The notes beneath the pieces were generated by a model. That model was not told where the DNA came from and ran no database searches. It saw only the letters and a program-made list of their open reading frames with translations. Positions 1-11,072 of a stretch of 64,000 nucleotides of DNA are shown here, piece after piece. The stretch comes from Narthecium ossifragum (Eukaryota; Streptophyta; Magnoliopsida; Dioscoreales; Nartheciaceae). Every line of letters begins with the position of its first letter. Position 1 is the first letter of the stretch. The DNA lies in assembly GCA_963920575.1 (NCBI GenBank), contig OY986965.1, positions 12,042,290-12,106,289 on the forward strand, written 5' to 3'. The position numbers were made by a program, and so were the translations under genes.

Positions 1-347
1 ATCCCGTATAAATTTTCGATGTTGGTGCTTGCTGCGGCCTCGGCCATGTAGTAGAGAGCCAATGCAGCTGCATGTAGTAGTAAGGATGGTACCATTGATT
101 GGTGCTGTACCAGTCAGCATAGCTGGGATACCAACCATCGTAGAGAGGATAGCTGGCATACCAATCACCGTAGAAAGTATCGCTGAGATGTTGATTCATT
201 GAACTCGGCCCTGTATCGCTTGCAGCAGATGATTGCGTCGGTACAGGATCTCTCAGTTTTGCACAAGTATGCTCAGTATTCGGTGTTGGATCCACGGTGA
301 GTTCATGATTCTCAGCTATGATGTCCATGTTAGTCACAACAATTGTC
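1..347 (-). CDS. RPA1-N-like gene copy 1, exon 3 (partial, runs off the left edge)
   Basis: Third visible exon of a minus-strand gene. It starts after a CAG acceptor (intron side at 348) and stays open to base 1 with no stop, so the gene continues outside the window. The first residues (TIVVTNMDIIAENHE) complete the last strand of the OB fold begun in exon 2. The rest is low-complexity and rich in Tyr and Trp (for example YGDWYASYPLYDGWYPSY). The corresponding exon of copy 2 (9038-10163) begins almost identically (TLVVASMDIIAENHE), which supports the acceptor and the frame. The aromatic-rich tail has no recognised domain; a disordered protein-binding region is my inference. Confidence 0.75.
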
Positions 348-778
348 CTGGAGCAATTAGATCGAGAAAACCACAGGCGTTACTTGAGAAACAATGGTTA
401 ATAACTCACATTCCTACTGTAATAGATCATACAGTTGTTGTCATGCTTTAACACGGAGATATAACTATATGAATCAGGCCAAATTATTTAAGTGAAGACT
501 TTTAGCTGCAGTGGAGTCTCTTGCATGCTACGCTACTCCTGCTCTGCATGTTATAACTAAGAAATGCTGTTTTTAGCAGCTGCGCAAGGCAACATATTAA
601 TTTGAAACATCGACTGAATATGCTTAGAAAATAGCACTTGTCAAGTTCTTATATATCACGAAATGAAGAAATGGATGCAACAAAGATCTAAAAGTGTAGC
701 ATCATGGAACAATCAGAACTCATTTAGCAAATTTCAAACTCAAAGAAAGAGTACATATCTGGAAAAGTATGGACTTAC
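348..778 (-). other. intron 2 of RPA1-N-like copy 1
   Basis: Non-coding. The donor is GTAAGT directly after 779 and the acceptor is CAG at 348-350, both read on the minus strand. The junction is phase 2 and restores ATG (Met) across the splice. Copy 2 has the same donor, acceptor position and phase at 11073/10163. Confidence 0.75.
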
Positions 779-1552
779 ATAATGTTACCAATCTGAAGGG
801 CAAAGCTCTCAACAAGTTGAACAATTGTACCGTTCTGAATGAGTCCGAGCTTAACAAGATTACTCACTTGTGGGGTGAGTATCGCGCGCTGCAGATATGT
901 TCCATCCGAGATCACCAGCTCGTACCTCTTGCCAACAAAGCAATCAACAACCTGAACAATGGGCTGGTTCTTTAACTCCCCCTTCTCTTTAACTGGAAAA
1001 GCTCCAGGAGTAAGACCAATTGCTCCTTTAGCCACAACACTGGTGGTAGCAGATGGCTGAGCAGCAGCGGAAGCAGGCTGAGAGTTTTTTACTGCTTTGG
1101 CAGCTTTTTTCTTTTTTTCATTAGCTGAGCCCAAAGGCTGTACTGCTTTGGTAGCTTGGTCTGGAGCTTGATCTGGAGATGCAGCAACATGCTTCATACT
1201 TGCAGAAGAAAGCTTTTCCTTAGTGTTAAATCCAGCAGCATCAAGCCAATGATCCTGAATAAATTGAGGAACCCAAGCTCCTGAACCAGATTGACCTTCA
1301 AATGTGGTGGATGTCTTCATTGGAGGAGTTTTAAGAGAAAGATCACTGGCAAATTTACAAGCAAGTGAAACAGCATCTGGCTGGAGATTGCAAACTGCTG
1401 GCTTTGGTTGATTCAGATGTGGTGGTGTTGATTTCTGGGGCACTGAATAACTAAAAGGCGTATATGAGTAACTCTTGTAATCTTCTCTTGCCGGATCTAT
1501 AGTAATAACAGCCCTTTCAACTAAGATGATGATGTCCTCCACAAAAATTGAT
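779..1552 (-). CDS. RPA1-N-like gene copy 1, exon 2
   Basis: Runs from a CAG acceptor (minus strand, after 1553) to a consensus GTAAGT donor. The first residues, SIFVEDIIILVERAV, finish the OB fold started in exon 1. A linker rich in Ala, Lys, Gln and Pro follows, with one copy of a module ending IGLTPGAFPVKEKGEL. A second RPA70-N-like OB fold then begins: QPIVQVVDCFVGKRYELVI, SDGTYLQRAILTPQVSNLV and GTIVQLVESF match the family pattern VLQV, RYRLLLSDG and GSIVQL. RPA70-N domains bind partner proteins in DNA replication and repair. Two such domains in tandem with no visible DNA-binding OB folds is unlike canonical RPA1, so this is an RPA1-related protein of unknown role. Confidence 0.75.
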
Positions 1553-3226
1553 CTGAACTCAATGGAAATGAGAATTAGCACTCAAGAGAATTAAAAAAAA
1601 TAGTTCGAAAGTAGCTGGTAGTACATAAAAATCTTTGGACTTTAATAGAGTGGTCAGGGGGCACAAATTGGCAAGTTTTAGGCTGTCCTTTATCAACAAG
1701 AAGCTTTTAAGCCTTCAATAAGAAAACTGGACAAGAAAAATCATGACATGCACGCAGAACAGAAATATTTTATGTAGGTGGTTAGTCATGTAGAGTTATA
1801 TGATATAAGACTGTTCGAAAAATACCACTAATCTAGAAAATCCATAGCCCATGTAGCTTATGTCAATAAGAGCCTACATACTAATCCCTGCAAAAAAGAA
1901 AAAGGATACCTATAAATCGTGACGGGAAAATGATCTTTAAAGCTATTAGCAAAAAGTAGGACAAAAAATAATAATTACCGTAATACTCAGTTCTAAATTA
2001 GATTTTGGTTTTCTTTTTATAAGATTACAATCCTTTTTTGGTCACTTAGAAGGCTTAATCTTGATTTGCTTCAAATGACATTAAACATTGATATGATGCA
2101 CGTACCCAATAGTAAGTAAACTGTAATGCCTACTTTTGTATTAACCGAGCACATGATCACAACCCGGTACAATGGATTTTGCGAGAAAGAATTAGAAAAA
2201 CACTGATCACGGGATTTTTACTTAAAATAGGCAATCTAATGATCTTCTTAATTGCTTCCGAGTAGCAAATCTTGATGACAGCAATGAGAAAACTTATCTT
2301 CTTTTGGTTCAGATTTCTCACCACCATGCATGAAAGATCTGAGTTATCAGCTTTTAACATTACGTTCAGATCGACTTGGCAAATCAACTAAGCACATAAT
2401 AGTGAGAGTTTCATTAAGACAAGTATGTTTCCTTCAAGCAAAAATACATAAAAGTAGCTGACTTAATAATTAAATGGAATTGAAGGCTAAATATGAATCT
2501 TGATGGATCAAAGTGACAAAATTGTTGTCACAATGGATGGATATTCCTAACAATGCTGAATTCATAAATAAAAAAAGTTTAAATACTCCAGAAAACAAAC
2601 ATTCCTGCATGTAGGATAAAAGTACAGAAAATAACTTAAAGTTTTGTCACCAAAAGGTTTAATTTAGAGCAATAAGTTTTGACACCAAAAGGTTTAAGGC
2701 AAAACATTTAAAGCGAAAGAAACTGAGCAATGAATAAAAACAACAATGAACTTAGCCACAAGCCGAAGCAAATAACTGAATAAGTCTAGTCTTTTTCCAT
2801 TGAAAAATCTAATCAGAAAAAGGTATTAAACTAACAAGCTCCTGATATCAAGAGTGTAGTTTCCAAATGCATATCATCAACCATATCTGATGCTAAAAAG
2901 GACTACAGGAAGTCTAAAGCACACGGTCAAGAAAAAAAGGGAGAAAAAAGAAGAGGTAAGAGCATTTGAAGACCGGAAAATTATGCTTCCCAAGCAATGA
3001 TACTCCTAATAAATCCTTGTGTATCGCTCTAAACAGATCAAAACCTTAATACATTGAAATCCAAATAGCAAAGACATCTGTTTTGAGACGGGCGACATTA
3101 GGGTAGAGTACATAACAATTTCCAATCAAGAGATAGAAGAAATAAGAGATCCAATAACACCCTACTTCTCAAACAACAAAGAAAGAACAGAGAAGAAAGA
3201 TTCGAGATTTCGATCGGAAACTGGAC
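1553..3226 (-). other. intron 1 of RPA1-N-like copy 1
   Basis: AT-rich non-coding stretch of 1,674 bp. Its exon-2-proximal part (to about 2300) is recognisably homologous to the sequence upstream of exon 2 in copy 2 (12284-13025), so the duplication included this intron. I see no gene in it. Confidence 0.65.
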
Positions 3227-3522
3227 CTCCGATCAGCGCTCCAGAAGAAGGAGGACAACTGAATGATGGAACCCCTCTGCAAGTTCCAGGAGTCGACAAG
3301 ATGGTTGGAGTTGCTCGGTAAGAGCACACTCTCGGTGTAAACCCCGTCATAGAGGGTCAGCGAATAGAGACGATCATGTCCTCCCTGGATGCCTCTCAGG
3401 GACCTTATAGCGGACACTTGAAGCACAACCACCGAGTCGTCTGTCAAATCTTCGACGGCGAAGAGAGACAACGGCAGAACTCCCCTGCTGAGAGACGGCA
3501 ATGGAGCACGTCCATCGGCCAT
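3227..3522 (-). CDS. RPA1-N-like gene copy 1, exon 1 with start codon
   Basis: Starts with ATG (MADGRAPLPSLSRGVLPL), 99 bp downstream of a TATA box, and encodes most of a first RPA70-N-like OB fold: VVVLQVSAIRSL, then DRLYSLTLYDGVYTESVLLP, then RGSIIQLSSFFW. The donor AG/GTCCAG at 3227 leaves phase 2. Joined to exon 2 it reads SADRRSIFVEDIII, which matches the spacing of the second OB fold in the same protein (about 8 residues between SF and the last strand). The donor is not a perfect consensus, so the junction is inferred from frame and domain alignment. The open frame running on to 3169 is read-through into the intron. Confidence 0.75.
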
Positions 3523-3534
3523 TGATAGATACCC

Positions 3535-3536
<2 letters not shown>

Positions 3537-3587
<51 letters not shown>
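3537..3587. repeat. (GA)n microsatellite in the 5' leader of copy 1
   Basis: About 25 uninterrupted GA/TC dinucleotides immediately upstream of the start codon at 3522, downstream of the TATA box. On the sense strand this is a CT-rich leader, common in plant 5' UTRs. Confidence 0.9.
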
Positions 3588-3590
<3 letters not shown>

Positions 3591-3620
3591 GAACCTAGAG
3601 AAAGGAAGGAGGGAGCAGGC

Positions 3621-3628
3621 TATTTATA
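3621..3628 (-). promoter_or_regulatory. TATA box of RPA1-N-like copy 1
   Basis: TATAAATA on the minus strand, 99 bp upstream of the ATG at 3522 and just upstream of the GA/CT tract. Position and sequence fit a core promoter; the transcription start would fall near 3590-3600 (inference). Confidence 0.6.
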
Positions 3629-3922
3629 GATAGAGCCGGAGGGATATCCTGGGATTCCTGGTACGGTTGGACTGTTGGGATTCTCACCAGCGTTCGGCGA
3701 GGATGTGTCGTCTAGGGATTGGTCGACATGTCACGTGGCATGGCGGCAGAGGCCAGCTAAGGGTGGGGCCCTTCCAAACCCCGGCACCCGGGCGAGATGA
3801 GGATGGGTGGACGAATCTTTTTACTTTTGTGTAATTGATTTGGGCTATATTTATTCTTGTCATGTTTAGCAGTATACCATCCAAAAACTATATGGATATA
3901 TTTTTGAAAAATTATATGCATC
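3629..3922. other. upstream region of copy 1, no gene
   Basis: Fairly GC-rich up to about 3810, then AT-rich. It is the presumed promoter of the minus-strand gene. I see no coding frame of note. Confidence 0.4.
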
Positions 3923-5003
3923 TGATAGCGTAGAAATCTAACCGTTGACTGGTCAAATAGTCAAGATTAAGATTTACTTAACATTTAAGAATCAGGAGAT
4001 TGCAGTTAAGTTCAACTTCTTCAAACTATGTTCGAACAGTCGTGTCAAGTTAAATGGAAATCTAAATTAGACCTAATTTAATAATCTGATTAATAACTAA
4101 TTATCTATATTAACTTAAATTAGTCTAAATTAATCTATTAAAAAGGATAAATTATCTAGAATTATGAAATTAATTAAGGAAAGCCGTAAAGATCATCCTA
4201 AATTACTAAATCAAGAGAAAATATGTTTAACTCTACTGATTAACTTAATCTAAAATAGAATATAAGAACTTTAATATTAAATTAATCTAAATAAATGCAG
4301 TAAGGGAAATCTCTAAAGAGAACAATAAGGAAGAAATCATAATTATCTAAACCCAGACTAATTATCTAAGAAAAGTAATATAAACTACATTAAACAGAAA
4401 AGATAAACTAAGTCTTGAAGAAGCGGAATCATTTTATTGAATAAAATCAACTTACATGAACATGAAAAATCTTGAAAGAACACTAAGAAAATCTAGGCGC
4501 GTAGGCTTTGTGTTAAGTTTTGCGAGGGAGATTACAATGTACAGTGAAAAGAGAAAGGTATTTATACTAGAGCAGTTCAACTGCTTTGTCCAATATGTTC
4601 TCTATCGTCTTCCATCTTTCACTCTTGATATGCCGCGTGTCCCATGTTCTCCGATATTTTCTCGTTTCTCTATACCATGCTCTGGCCGATGACGGTTGCG
4701 TCTGGTCGATGAGCTTGTCTATGTTGTAATTTCATCCTTCTTGGCCGATGCTCTTTTCTGTGCATCCATCTTCATCGTTCTTAATTGATATCTGTTTTGT
4801 CTTCAAACCATCATCGTTTATGGTCGATAACTTACTTCTGCTAAGATCATCATCATCCTTAAGTAATAATTTCTTTCTTTTGGGCGATGATCTTTTGCTT
4901 ACTTTTAGAACGTCATCGTTCATTTGCCTTTGAAAGCTTGTCGACCATATTTATTACTCTGATATGACAATCATTGATTGGTTAGCCATTATTTTGGCTA
5001 ACA
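3923..5003 (-). mobile_element. solo LTR of the Tat-like Ty3/gypsy family
   Basis: On the minus strand it starts TGTTAGCCAAAATAATGGC and ends CTATCA. The reverse complement aligns with the LTR at 53584-54834: the same start, the same end region (GGTTAGATTT after GGTCAACG) and a matching TATA segment (TATAAATA at about 4560). It is 1,081 bp against 1,251 bp. No internal region and no second LTR adjoin it. The flanks (gcatc at left, ttttg at right) do not form a target duplication, so it may come from recombination between different insertions. Confidence 0.7.
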
Positions 5004-5875
5004 TTTTGCTCTCTATGCGGTTATCAAGGAATTTGAATTTATGACTAGACAACCGCATTTAGCGTGATTTGACAGCTTCCGTGTTAACCATTAAGGTTAA
5101 TCATGACCGTTCTCTAGGAAAACGAATCGCCGTCTCTTTTTCACTCTCTCTCTCTCTCTCTCCATATCAGAAAAAGGGCCAAGGAAGATCTAAACTAATT
5201 TATGTAGAAGAAGGAAGAAAAATGACCAAGAAGGCTCAGCCAAAGGGCCAAGGCAGAGCCTCCCCCAAATTCGGATTAAAAATCATATATATATAGGGGA
5301 ACTCCCAAGACTAGGGTTTAGTTGAGTTGGACTCTAGTGCAACTCGGATTTCCTGAATTGATCCTGGCAGCCTATTCCGGTTGCAACTAGGTCCAATCCG
5401 TCCCGAATCTGAAAACGAGTCCAACACAAACGATGTAGATTAGGAAGTCTTCTGTCAGATTCCAAAGATTTCATAATATTCGGAGTTATCTAGAATATTT
5501 GACGAATATTCTCTTAAGCTTCTACGTTGCAGCTTTCAGCTTATTTCTCTTTATGTATTTTTCAAATCTGTTATCACACCATCAGGAATCTCGGAAAGTG
5601 TCCAACGGAAAAGTTGTAGATCTCTAAGTCTTCTACAATATCCCAAAGTTTCAGAATGTTTGGACCTTTGTGAAATATCTGGCGAATATATTACTGATGG
5701 TGGACGAAGTAGTTTATTTAGTCATTTTAGCCGAATTTGCTGCATTTCTTCTCAAAACATGATTAAACCTGAAATCGACTAACAAACTATCAAATACAAA
5801 CACTCTCGGGCTACCAAAGGTAATTTATGGCGTTTAATTGTGAATATTTAGTAACTCATCAGCTTGCCATCCACT
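5004..5875. other. unassigned stretch between solo LTR and LINE
   Basis: No credible gene. It holds a short CT run near 5142-5162. The part from about 5590 to 5680 carries phrases (aaaagttgtagat, then caaagtttca) that resemble text inside LTR E near 23590-23640, so some of it is probably old LTR sequence. The short open frames here are unsupported. Confidence 0.4.
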
Positions 5876-6975
5876 GCTTGCGGAGAGAATTCTTGAAGTC
5901 CCTGTGTTGGATGGGGAAGAAAGATGCCGGTGGAAGTTATCACAGTTCGGCGTGGTCACCTCCTCTACCTATTTTGTGTCGATGAAGATGAGTGTATGGA
6001 GCAATGTTTGGAGAATTCCAGTGGGGCCGAGATTGAAGTTTTTCTTTTGGAAGGTTCTCCATGGATGTTTTGCGCTACGTCGGAGAGGGAGTGCCCTCGT
6101 TGCGGGGCAGCAAGAGAGACGATGGCGCATGCACTGGCAGAATGTGTTGTGGTGCAAAGGATGCTGAGGTTGGTTTTTGCAGAGAAATTGGATGGATGGA
6201 CATGTGTGTACTCTTTGGATGATTTAATGGAGGTTCTGGTCAAATCTGGTAGTAGTGAATGGATGAGGAAGAAGAAGGCATTGATTGGGTATGCATTGTG
6301 GTAAGCCTAGAAGGATAAGAACAATGCTATTCACGATGGAGGCGGTGAGAGTGCAAGGGCTCTTGCGAGGCGCACAATGATGCTTGCTGAAGAGTTTCTG
6401 TATCAGAGGAAGGAGAGACATGAGACTATGCTTGTTGGTCGGTACTCTGATAAGCCGACGGTGATCCGGGTGGATGCATCCTTCCAACCAGGAGACACAC
6501 CTGTTGGGGCGGCAGAGATGGCTGGTGAGTCGATTCTATGGGCAAAAGGGGAACCGGTGTTAGCTAGCTCTATTTTGGAAGCAGAGGTCAAGACTGTGTT
6601 GATGGGTATTAGGTATGCAAAAGCTAGATAGGTAAGGTTGATGTGTAATTTTGTGATCGAGTCTAATTGTAGGCAGGTAGTGGACATGCTAAATAGGTAT
6701 AGGATCTTGACCCCAAGGATAGAGGGGTTGATTAGGGAGATTTGGCTCCCGGTCTCATTAATGGGGTCTATCTTGTTTTGGGCAACGTCAATGACGTCTA
6801 TCTTGTTTTGGTCAATATCTAAAGAAGAGAATATGTATGATGATGGTATATCTCGATCATGTCGTTCCTCTTGGGTGCGGTTTGGTGGGCAACCGAAGGA
6901 CGATCGACCAGCGCTGGATCAGGTTCTGTAGTCCGCTAGCCTTTCGAGGCTCAACTCATAAATAAATAAATAAAA
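5876..6975 (+). pseudogene. 5'-truncated L1-like LINE (zinc-binding and RNase H-like end of ORF2)
   Basis: Conceptual translation across frames gives, in order: LDGEERCRW and FFFWKVLHG, typical of the plant reverse-transcriptase zinc-binding region (zf-RVT); a C-x2-C-x6-H-x4-C cluster (CPRCGAARETMAHALAEC); and an RNase H-like segment around IRVDASFQPGDTPVGAAE with later IESNCRQVVDML. The frame shifts near 5960-6080 and hits stops at about 6302 and 6629. The copy ends in an (AAAT)-type tail at about 6958-6975, as L1-like LINEs do. The reverse transcriptase and endonuclease parts are missing, as expected from incomplete reverse transcription. A LINE-derived RNase H-like host gene is a less likely alternative. 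Confidence 0.7.
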
Positions 6976-7159
6976 TCATCATTGACGTGGGTAAAATGCT
7001 TGAGTTCAAATAAAGATTGCATTAAAATTTCTACAAGTGCTTTTCATGAAAATAATACATTTTAAATTATATTAAAATTTTCTTAAGTGATTTTATGTTA
7101 AGTTTGATGATGATCTCGTGGTTGGCATGTGCGAAGCACGTGCTGAACCACTAGTAGTA
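6976..7159. other. short AT-rich spacer
   Basis: Non-coding sequence between the LINE tail and the next transposon; nothing recognisable. Confidence 0.4.
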
Positions 7160-7168
7160 ATAATAAAG

Positions 7169-8549
7169 AGAGCTGCTTCTCCCACCCCCTCTGACACCGC
7201 CCCCCTCTGACACTCTTTTTTTTTTTCCCTTATGCCCCCGCCCCCCTTTGTTTCCCCTCCCTAGGATTCTTCTTCTTTGTCCTCAATTTTGTGTTTATTT
7301 TTTTTATTTTGTTTCTTTTCTTCTCAGTAGTTTTGTTTTTTGTTTAATCAGTTTTCTTTATTGGTTTTTTTTAATCAATTTTATTTCCTTTTTTATCAGT
7401 TTTATTTTTCTTTCTAGATAAACAGTTTTTTATTATATGTTTTTTTTATTTTTTAGTTGTATATTTTGGGAGTCATTATTTGTAAAATTTTAAATAAGTA
7501 TAAAAATATGGATCAAAATAAAAAGTATATATATATGAAAATAAAAAATACTAATAGTTAAAAAATGCATTGTGTTTTGTGAAAATTCTCCTAAACCAAT
7601 ATTGATTTAGCCATATTCAGGGAAGAGTACATGTAACAACAATACACAAAAAATAGATACACAAAAAATAGATACACAAAAATATATAAAAATACAAATT
7701 CTAATCAATATTGTTTCCAAATTCTGCTCCCGTTGTGGTTTGTATTGTACCTATTATTTCGTACCACAAATGAATATGTGTCGTATAACGAACGGCCTAT
7801 CTTTTAGCTTCGTAAGATAAATGTTGCTACCACTACGTGGGAATGGGTGCTACATGGTAATGAGGATGTAAGAAAACTTGCACAAAGTGATTGTCAACAT
7901 GACCAATAGCTATTCTCGACGCTCTTGGTTTGGAACTGGAGGAGTCTTTAATGACAAGCGAGTAAAACAACTCCTAACATTCAAACCAAATGAAATTTGA
8001 AATTTGATATTTTTATAATTTTAAATTTTGAAATTTTTACGATTTGAAATTTTAAACTTCTAAAATTTTAATTTTGAATTTTTGATTTTTTTACTTTTTA
8101 AAATTTGAAATTGTTAAGATTTGAAATTTGAAATTTTTACGATTTGATGTTTTAATAAATTGAAATACGAATATGTGTTTTGAAAAGAATATTTTGGACT
8201 TTTTTCCTCCAAAATGGATTAAATACCCTAAACTTATTGTGTCCGGTCTAATTGTCGGATCGGGTCCAAACAAAGAACCCCATTCCCATTCCCGATAAAT
8301 AAAAAAAATTGATTAAAAAAATAAACATGCTAATAACAAAAAAACAAAACTAAATAAGAATTAAACAAAACTGAAAAAGAAAGAAAAAGAAACTCACAGA
8401 TAAGGGGAGGGGGAATTAAACAAAACTAGAAAAAATAAAAATAAAAATAAAACACCCAATGAACACAAAACAAGATGAGGGTATAATAGTAAATGATATG
8501 GGCGACAGCGGGAGGGGCGGTGTGGCGGGGCGTGGGAGAAGCAATTTGC
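7169..8549. mobile_element. non-autonomous Mutator-like element with 9-bp TSD
   Basis: The ends are inverted and similar: CTGCTTCTCCCAC near 7172 and, on the other strand, TTGCTTCTCCCAC near 8545, both followed by CCGCCCC-rich sequence. The direct repeat ataataaag flanks the element exactly (7160-7168 and 8550-8558). A 9-bp target duplication is the hallmark of Mutator-like elements. The 1.38-kb interior has no transposase; it is T/A-rich and dominated by degenerate ATTTGAAATTT tracts (about 7990-8160). Family assignment rests on the TSD length and terminal repeats only. Confidence 0.65.
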
Positions 8550-8558
8550 ATAATAAAG

Positions 8559-8901
8559 GACTACATCGGATTTCCCGGGCCTTTTCACTCGAGAAATGGT
8601 CTAACTCCCAAAGATCACTTCTTCGATATTGATTCTCATAATCAAATGATCTGACACTGAACATTCTACTAAGAATTTTCAGATTCTAGACAAACTGATG
8701 AAAGTATTGCACAAAAAATGTACTAATAAAAAAAAAAGAATTGCCGTCTTTAAAACAACCATTCTACTTTAGGTTCCAGAGACCCTCAACCCTGAAAAGC
8801 AAGAAGAGCTCAACCTCATTTCAGAAAGAGTGTCATTATCAGATTTCTCACATTGTTTAAAAGCATTCCCTCGTTGATGCTCTCGTAAGCCAACTTGCTT
8901 G
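8559..8901. other. 3' flank of RPA1-N-like copy 2
   Basis: Non-coding region downstream of the copy 2 stop codon; the 3' UTR presumably lies here. No clear poly(A) site could be fixed. Confidence 0.4.
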
Positions 8902-8955
8902 CTAACTTCTTTCGCACCAATTCATATCTTCAATCTCCTTCTGTAAGATCTGAAT
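8902..8955 (-). CDS. RPA1-N-like gene copy 2, exon 4 (last exon)
   Basis: Eighteen codons ending in TAG, too short to stand out as an open frame. It follows a tatatcag acceptor at 8956. Joined in phase 0 to exon 3 it reads KYLEDE-IQILQKEIEDMNWCERS, continuing a charged heptad-like helix (probable short coiled coil). The neat acceptor and helix continuity are the evidence. The matching donor at 9037 (GTTTGG) is weak, so the alternative is read-through to the stop at 8987. Confidence 0.5.
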   Translation of the reverse strand: MQILQKEIEDMNWCERS

Positions 8956-9037
8956 CTGATATAGAGGAAACAAATTTTAGAGAAAACTAATGAGGATTTG
9001 ATTGCAGGTGAAAGATCAAGAAAAGAAAATCCCAAAC

Positions 9038-10163
9038 CTCATCCTCCAGATATTTCCTCTGTTTCTTCGTGGCATGCCTATATTTCTTCATGGCATCTTT
9101 GAAATGACTAAATTTAGATTTCGGTTGTCTCTCTATTTCAACTTGCTGCATCTGGTGCATCTGCCGCATCTGCCGCATCTGCGGCATCTGCCGCATCTGC
9201 CGCATCTGCCGCATCTGCCGCATCTGCCGCATCTGCGGCATCCGCTGCATCCGCTGCATCTGAATCAGCGCCCACTGCCGAGCTGCTGCTGCATCTGAAC
9301 TATTTGATCCAGCATTAGTGTTCGATGTCGGAACTTGCGGCCATGTACCACCCTGCTGAGGTGTTGCATCTGAACTCTTTGATCCAGCACTAAGTTTAGA
9401 TTGTTGTTGTCTCTGCATTCCAAGTTGCTGCATAAGCTGCATCTGAAGCAGCTCTCCCAGCTGAGCTGCTGCTGCATCTGAACTATTGGATCCAGCATTA
9501 GTGCTCGACGTCAGAACTTGCGGCCATGTACCACCCTGCTGAGGTGCTGCATCTGAATTCTTTAATCCAGCATTAGGGTTCGATGTCGGTGTTTGCATCA
9601 AGGTCGGTATTTGCGCCCATTGCGGCCATGTACCACCCTGCTGAGATCCAGCACTGGTGTTCGATGTCGGTGTCCCTTGTGGCCCTGTACCACCCTGCTG
9701 AGATCCAGCATTAGTGTTCCATATCGGTATTTGCGTCCCTTGCGGCCATGTACCACCCTGCTGAGATCCAGCATTAGCGTTCGATGTCTGTACTTGCGTC
9801 CATTGCGGCCATGTACCACCCTGCTGAAATGCTGCATCTGAACTCTTTGATCCAGCATTAGTTTTTGATGTCGGTACTGGCATCCATTGCGGCCATGTAC
9901 CAGCTTGCTGAGGTGCTGCATCCAAACTCTTTGATTCCGTATTAGTTTCCAATGTTACTTTCGGACATGGGGAGAAATTAGGAAATTTCCATTGATTGCT
10001 ATGATGTAAATTTCCTGGTCTCGGAATTGTAACTGTTGCAACAGATGATTGCATTGGATTAGAGACTTCCGATTTAGCAGAAGTATGATCAGCCCTGAGT
10101 ATTGGATTTGTTATGACCTCGTGATTCTCAGCTATAATGTCCATGCTGGCCACAACAAGTGTC
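9038..10163 (-). CDS. RPA1-N-like gene copy 2, exon 3 (Gln/Trp/Met repeat region)
   Basis: Begins after an AAG acceptor and completes the OB fold (TLVVASMDIIAENHEVI). It then runs for about 370 residues of low-complexity sequence. Two repeats dominate: a degenerate unit carrying QQGGTWPQ followed by W, G or V, seen about eight times at roughly 9330-9900, and a tract of QMRQ/QMPQ/QMHQ units at 9130-9250 encoded by repeated gcatctgcc on the plus strand. A basic, charged segment (KKYRHATKKQRKYLEDE) ends the exon. The start is homologous to copy 1 exon 3. No catalytic domain is visible. The open plus-strand frames across the same repeats are shadows. Confidence 0.7.
9130..9250 (-). repeat. 9-bp/12-bp repeat coding for QMRQ-type units
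   Basis: Tandem gcatctgcc/gcatctgcg units on the plus strand, about ten in a row. They give Met-Arg/Pro/His-Gln repeats in the minus-strand protein. Confidence 0.8.
9330..9910 (-). repeat. coding minisatellite with QQGGTWPQ motif
   Basis: Recurrent ccctgctgag (or a close variant) with gcggccatgtacca at about 60-bp to 190-bp intervals on the plus strand. Each encodes QQGGTWPQ in the minus-strand gene. Spacing varies because some units also carry SSDAA/SNAGS-type filler. Confidence 0.75.
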
Positions 10164-11072
10164 CTTGAGCAAATAGATCAAAAGGCACAGGCATTGATTG
10201 TGAGACCATGGTATAGTTTCATGCATACACCAACAGCTAATGCAATGTTGCCATGCTTTAACACAGACTACATATGATTACATGTGATTAAATGAATCAG
10301 GCCACATTGTTCAACTGGATGAAGATGCCTAGCTGCTAAGTATATTGGATGCTACATTGCTCATTATGCATCAGTCATTACCAGCATATGTACAACTTTT
10401 TGGGTTTCCATGTTATAGCTGTGACTTTGAAATGATCAAGCCATAAGAACATACTCTGTTTACCCTACTGTCAGACTTCTCAGATCTTTTCTAACAGGTC
10501 TCATCTTCGCTCTGAATTTTCTTGTTTTTTTATTTTTATTTTGGTGTATCATTGCAACCTTATTTATATGCATTATGAAGAATTTCTCGGTACGCCCATA
10601 TACATCCATACTTGTACATAGATAAATATACGGATGCACATTCAGGCTCTTCAATTACTACGATGATGTATGACCTGTGCTATGTTCTTTCGTGATCTAT
10701 TCCCCAAGAAACTTCAGTTTTCCTATACTATTGTCTATGTGAAATAGAAATTAGTCCAATATGCACAGTTCCAGATCTTCAGAGAGCTTAATACATTAAA
10801 AATGAGAAGGATAACTTCAATTGGATAAGCTAGCTTAAAGACTTCACCGGCATCAATAGTAGACCTGTTTTCAGCGTCTGTGCAGGCCAACATATTAACA
10901 TGATTACGTAAAACAAATAGAACGGAAACAATTTCACTGCATTATCATGCCTTTTTTTGTCAATAAATAAAGATAGAGATGCATCAAAATCTCAACATGT
11001 AGCTATCTAGCTGCTAGAACATAAATAATAGAATCCAGATTGAAGAAAGAATACGTATATATCTAGACTTAC
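10164..11072 (-). other. intron 2 of RPA1-N-like copy 2
   Basis: Donor GTAAGT after 11073 and acceptor AAG before 10163, in the same phase (2) and context as copy 1. No gene inside. Confidence 0.7.

Noticed and set aside
5904..6931. A functional host RNase H-like gene
   Set aside because: Zinc-binding plus RNase H order, several stops and an AAAT tail at the end fit a dead LINE better.
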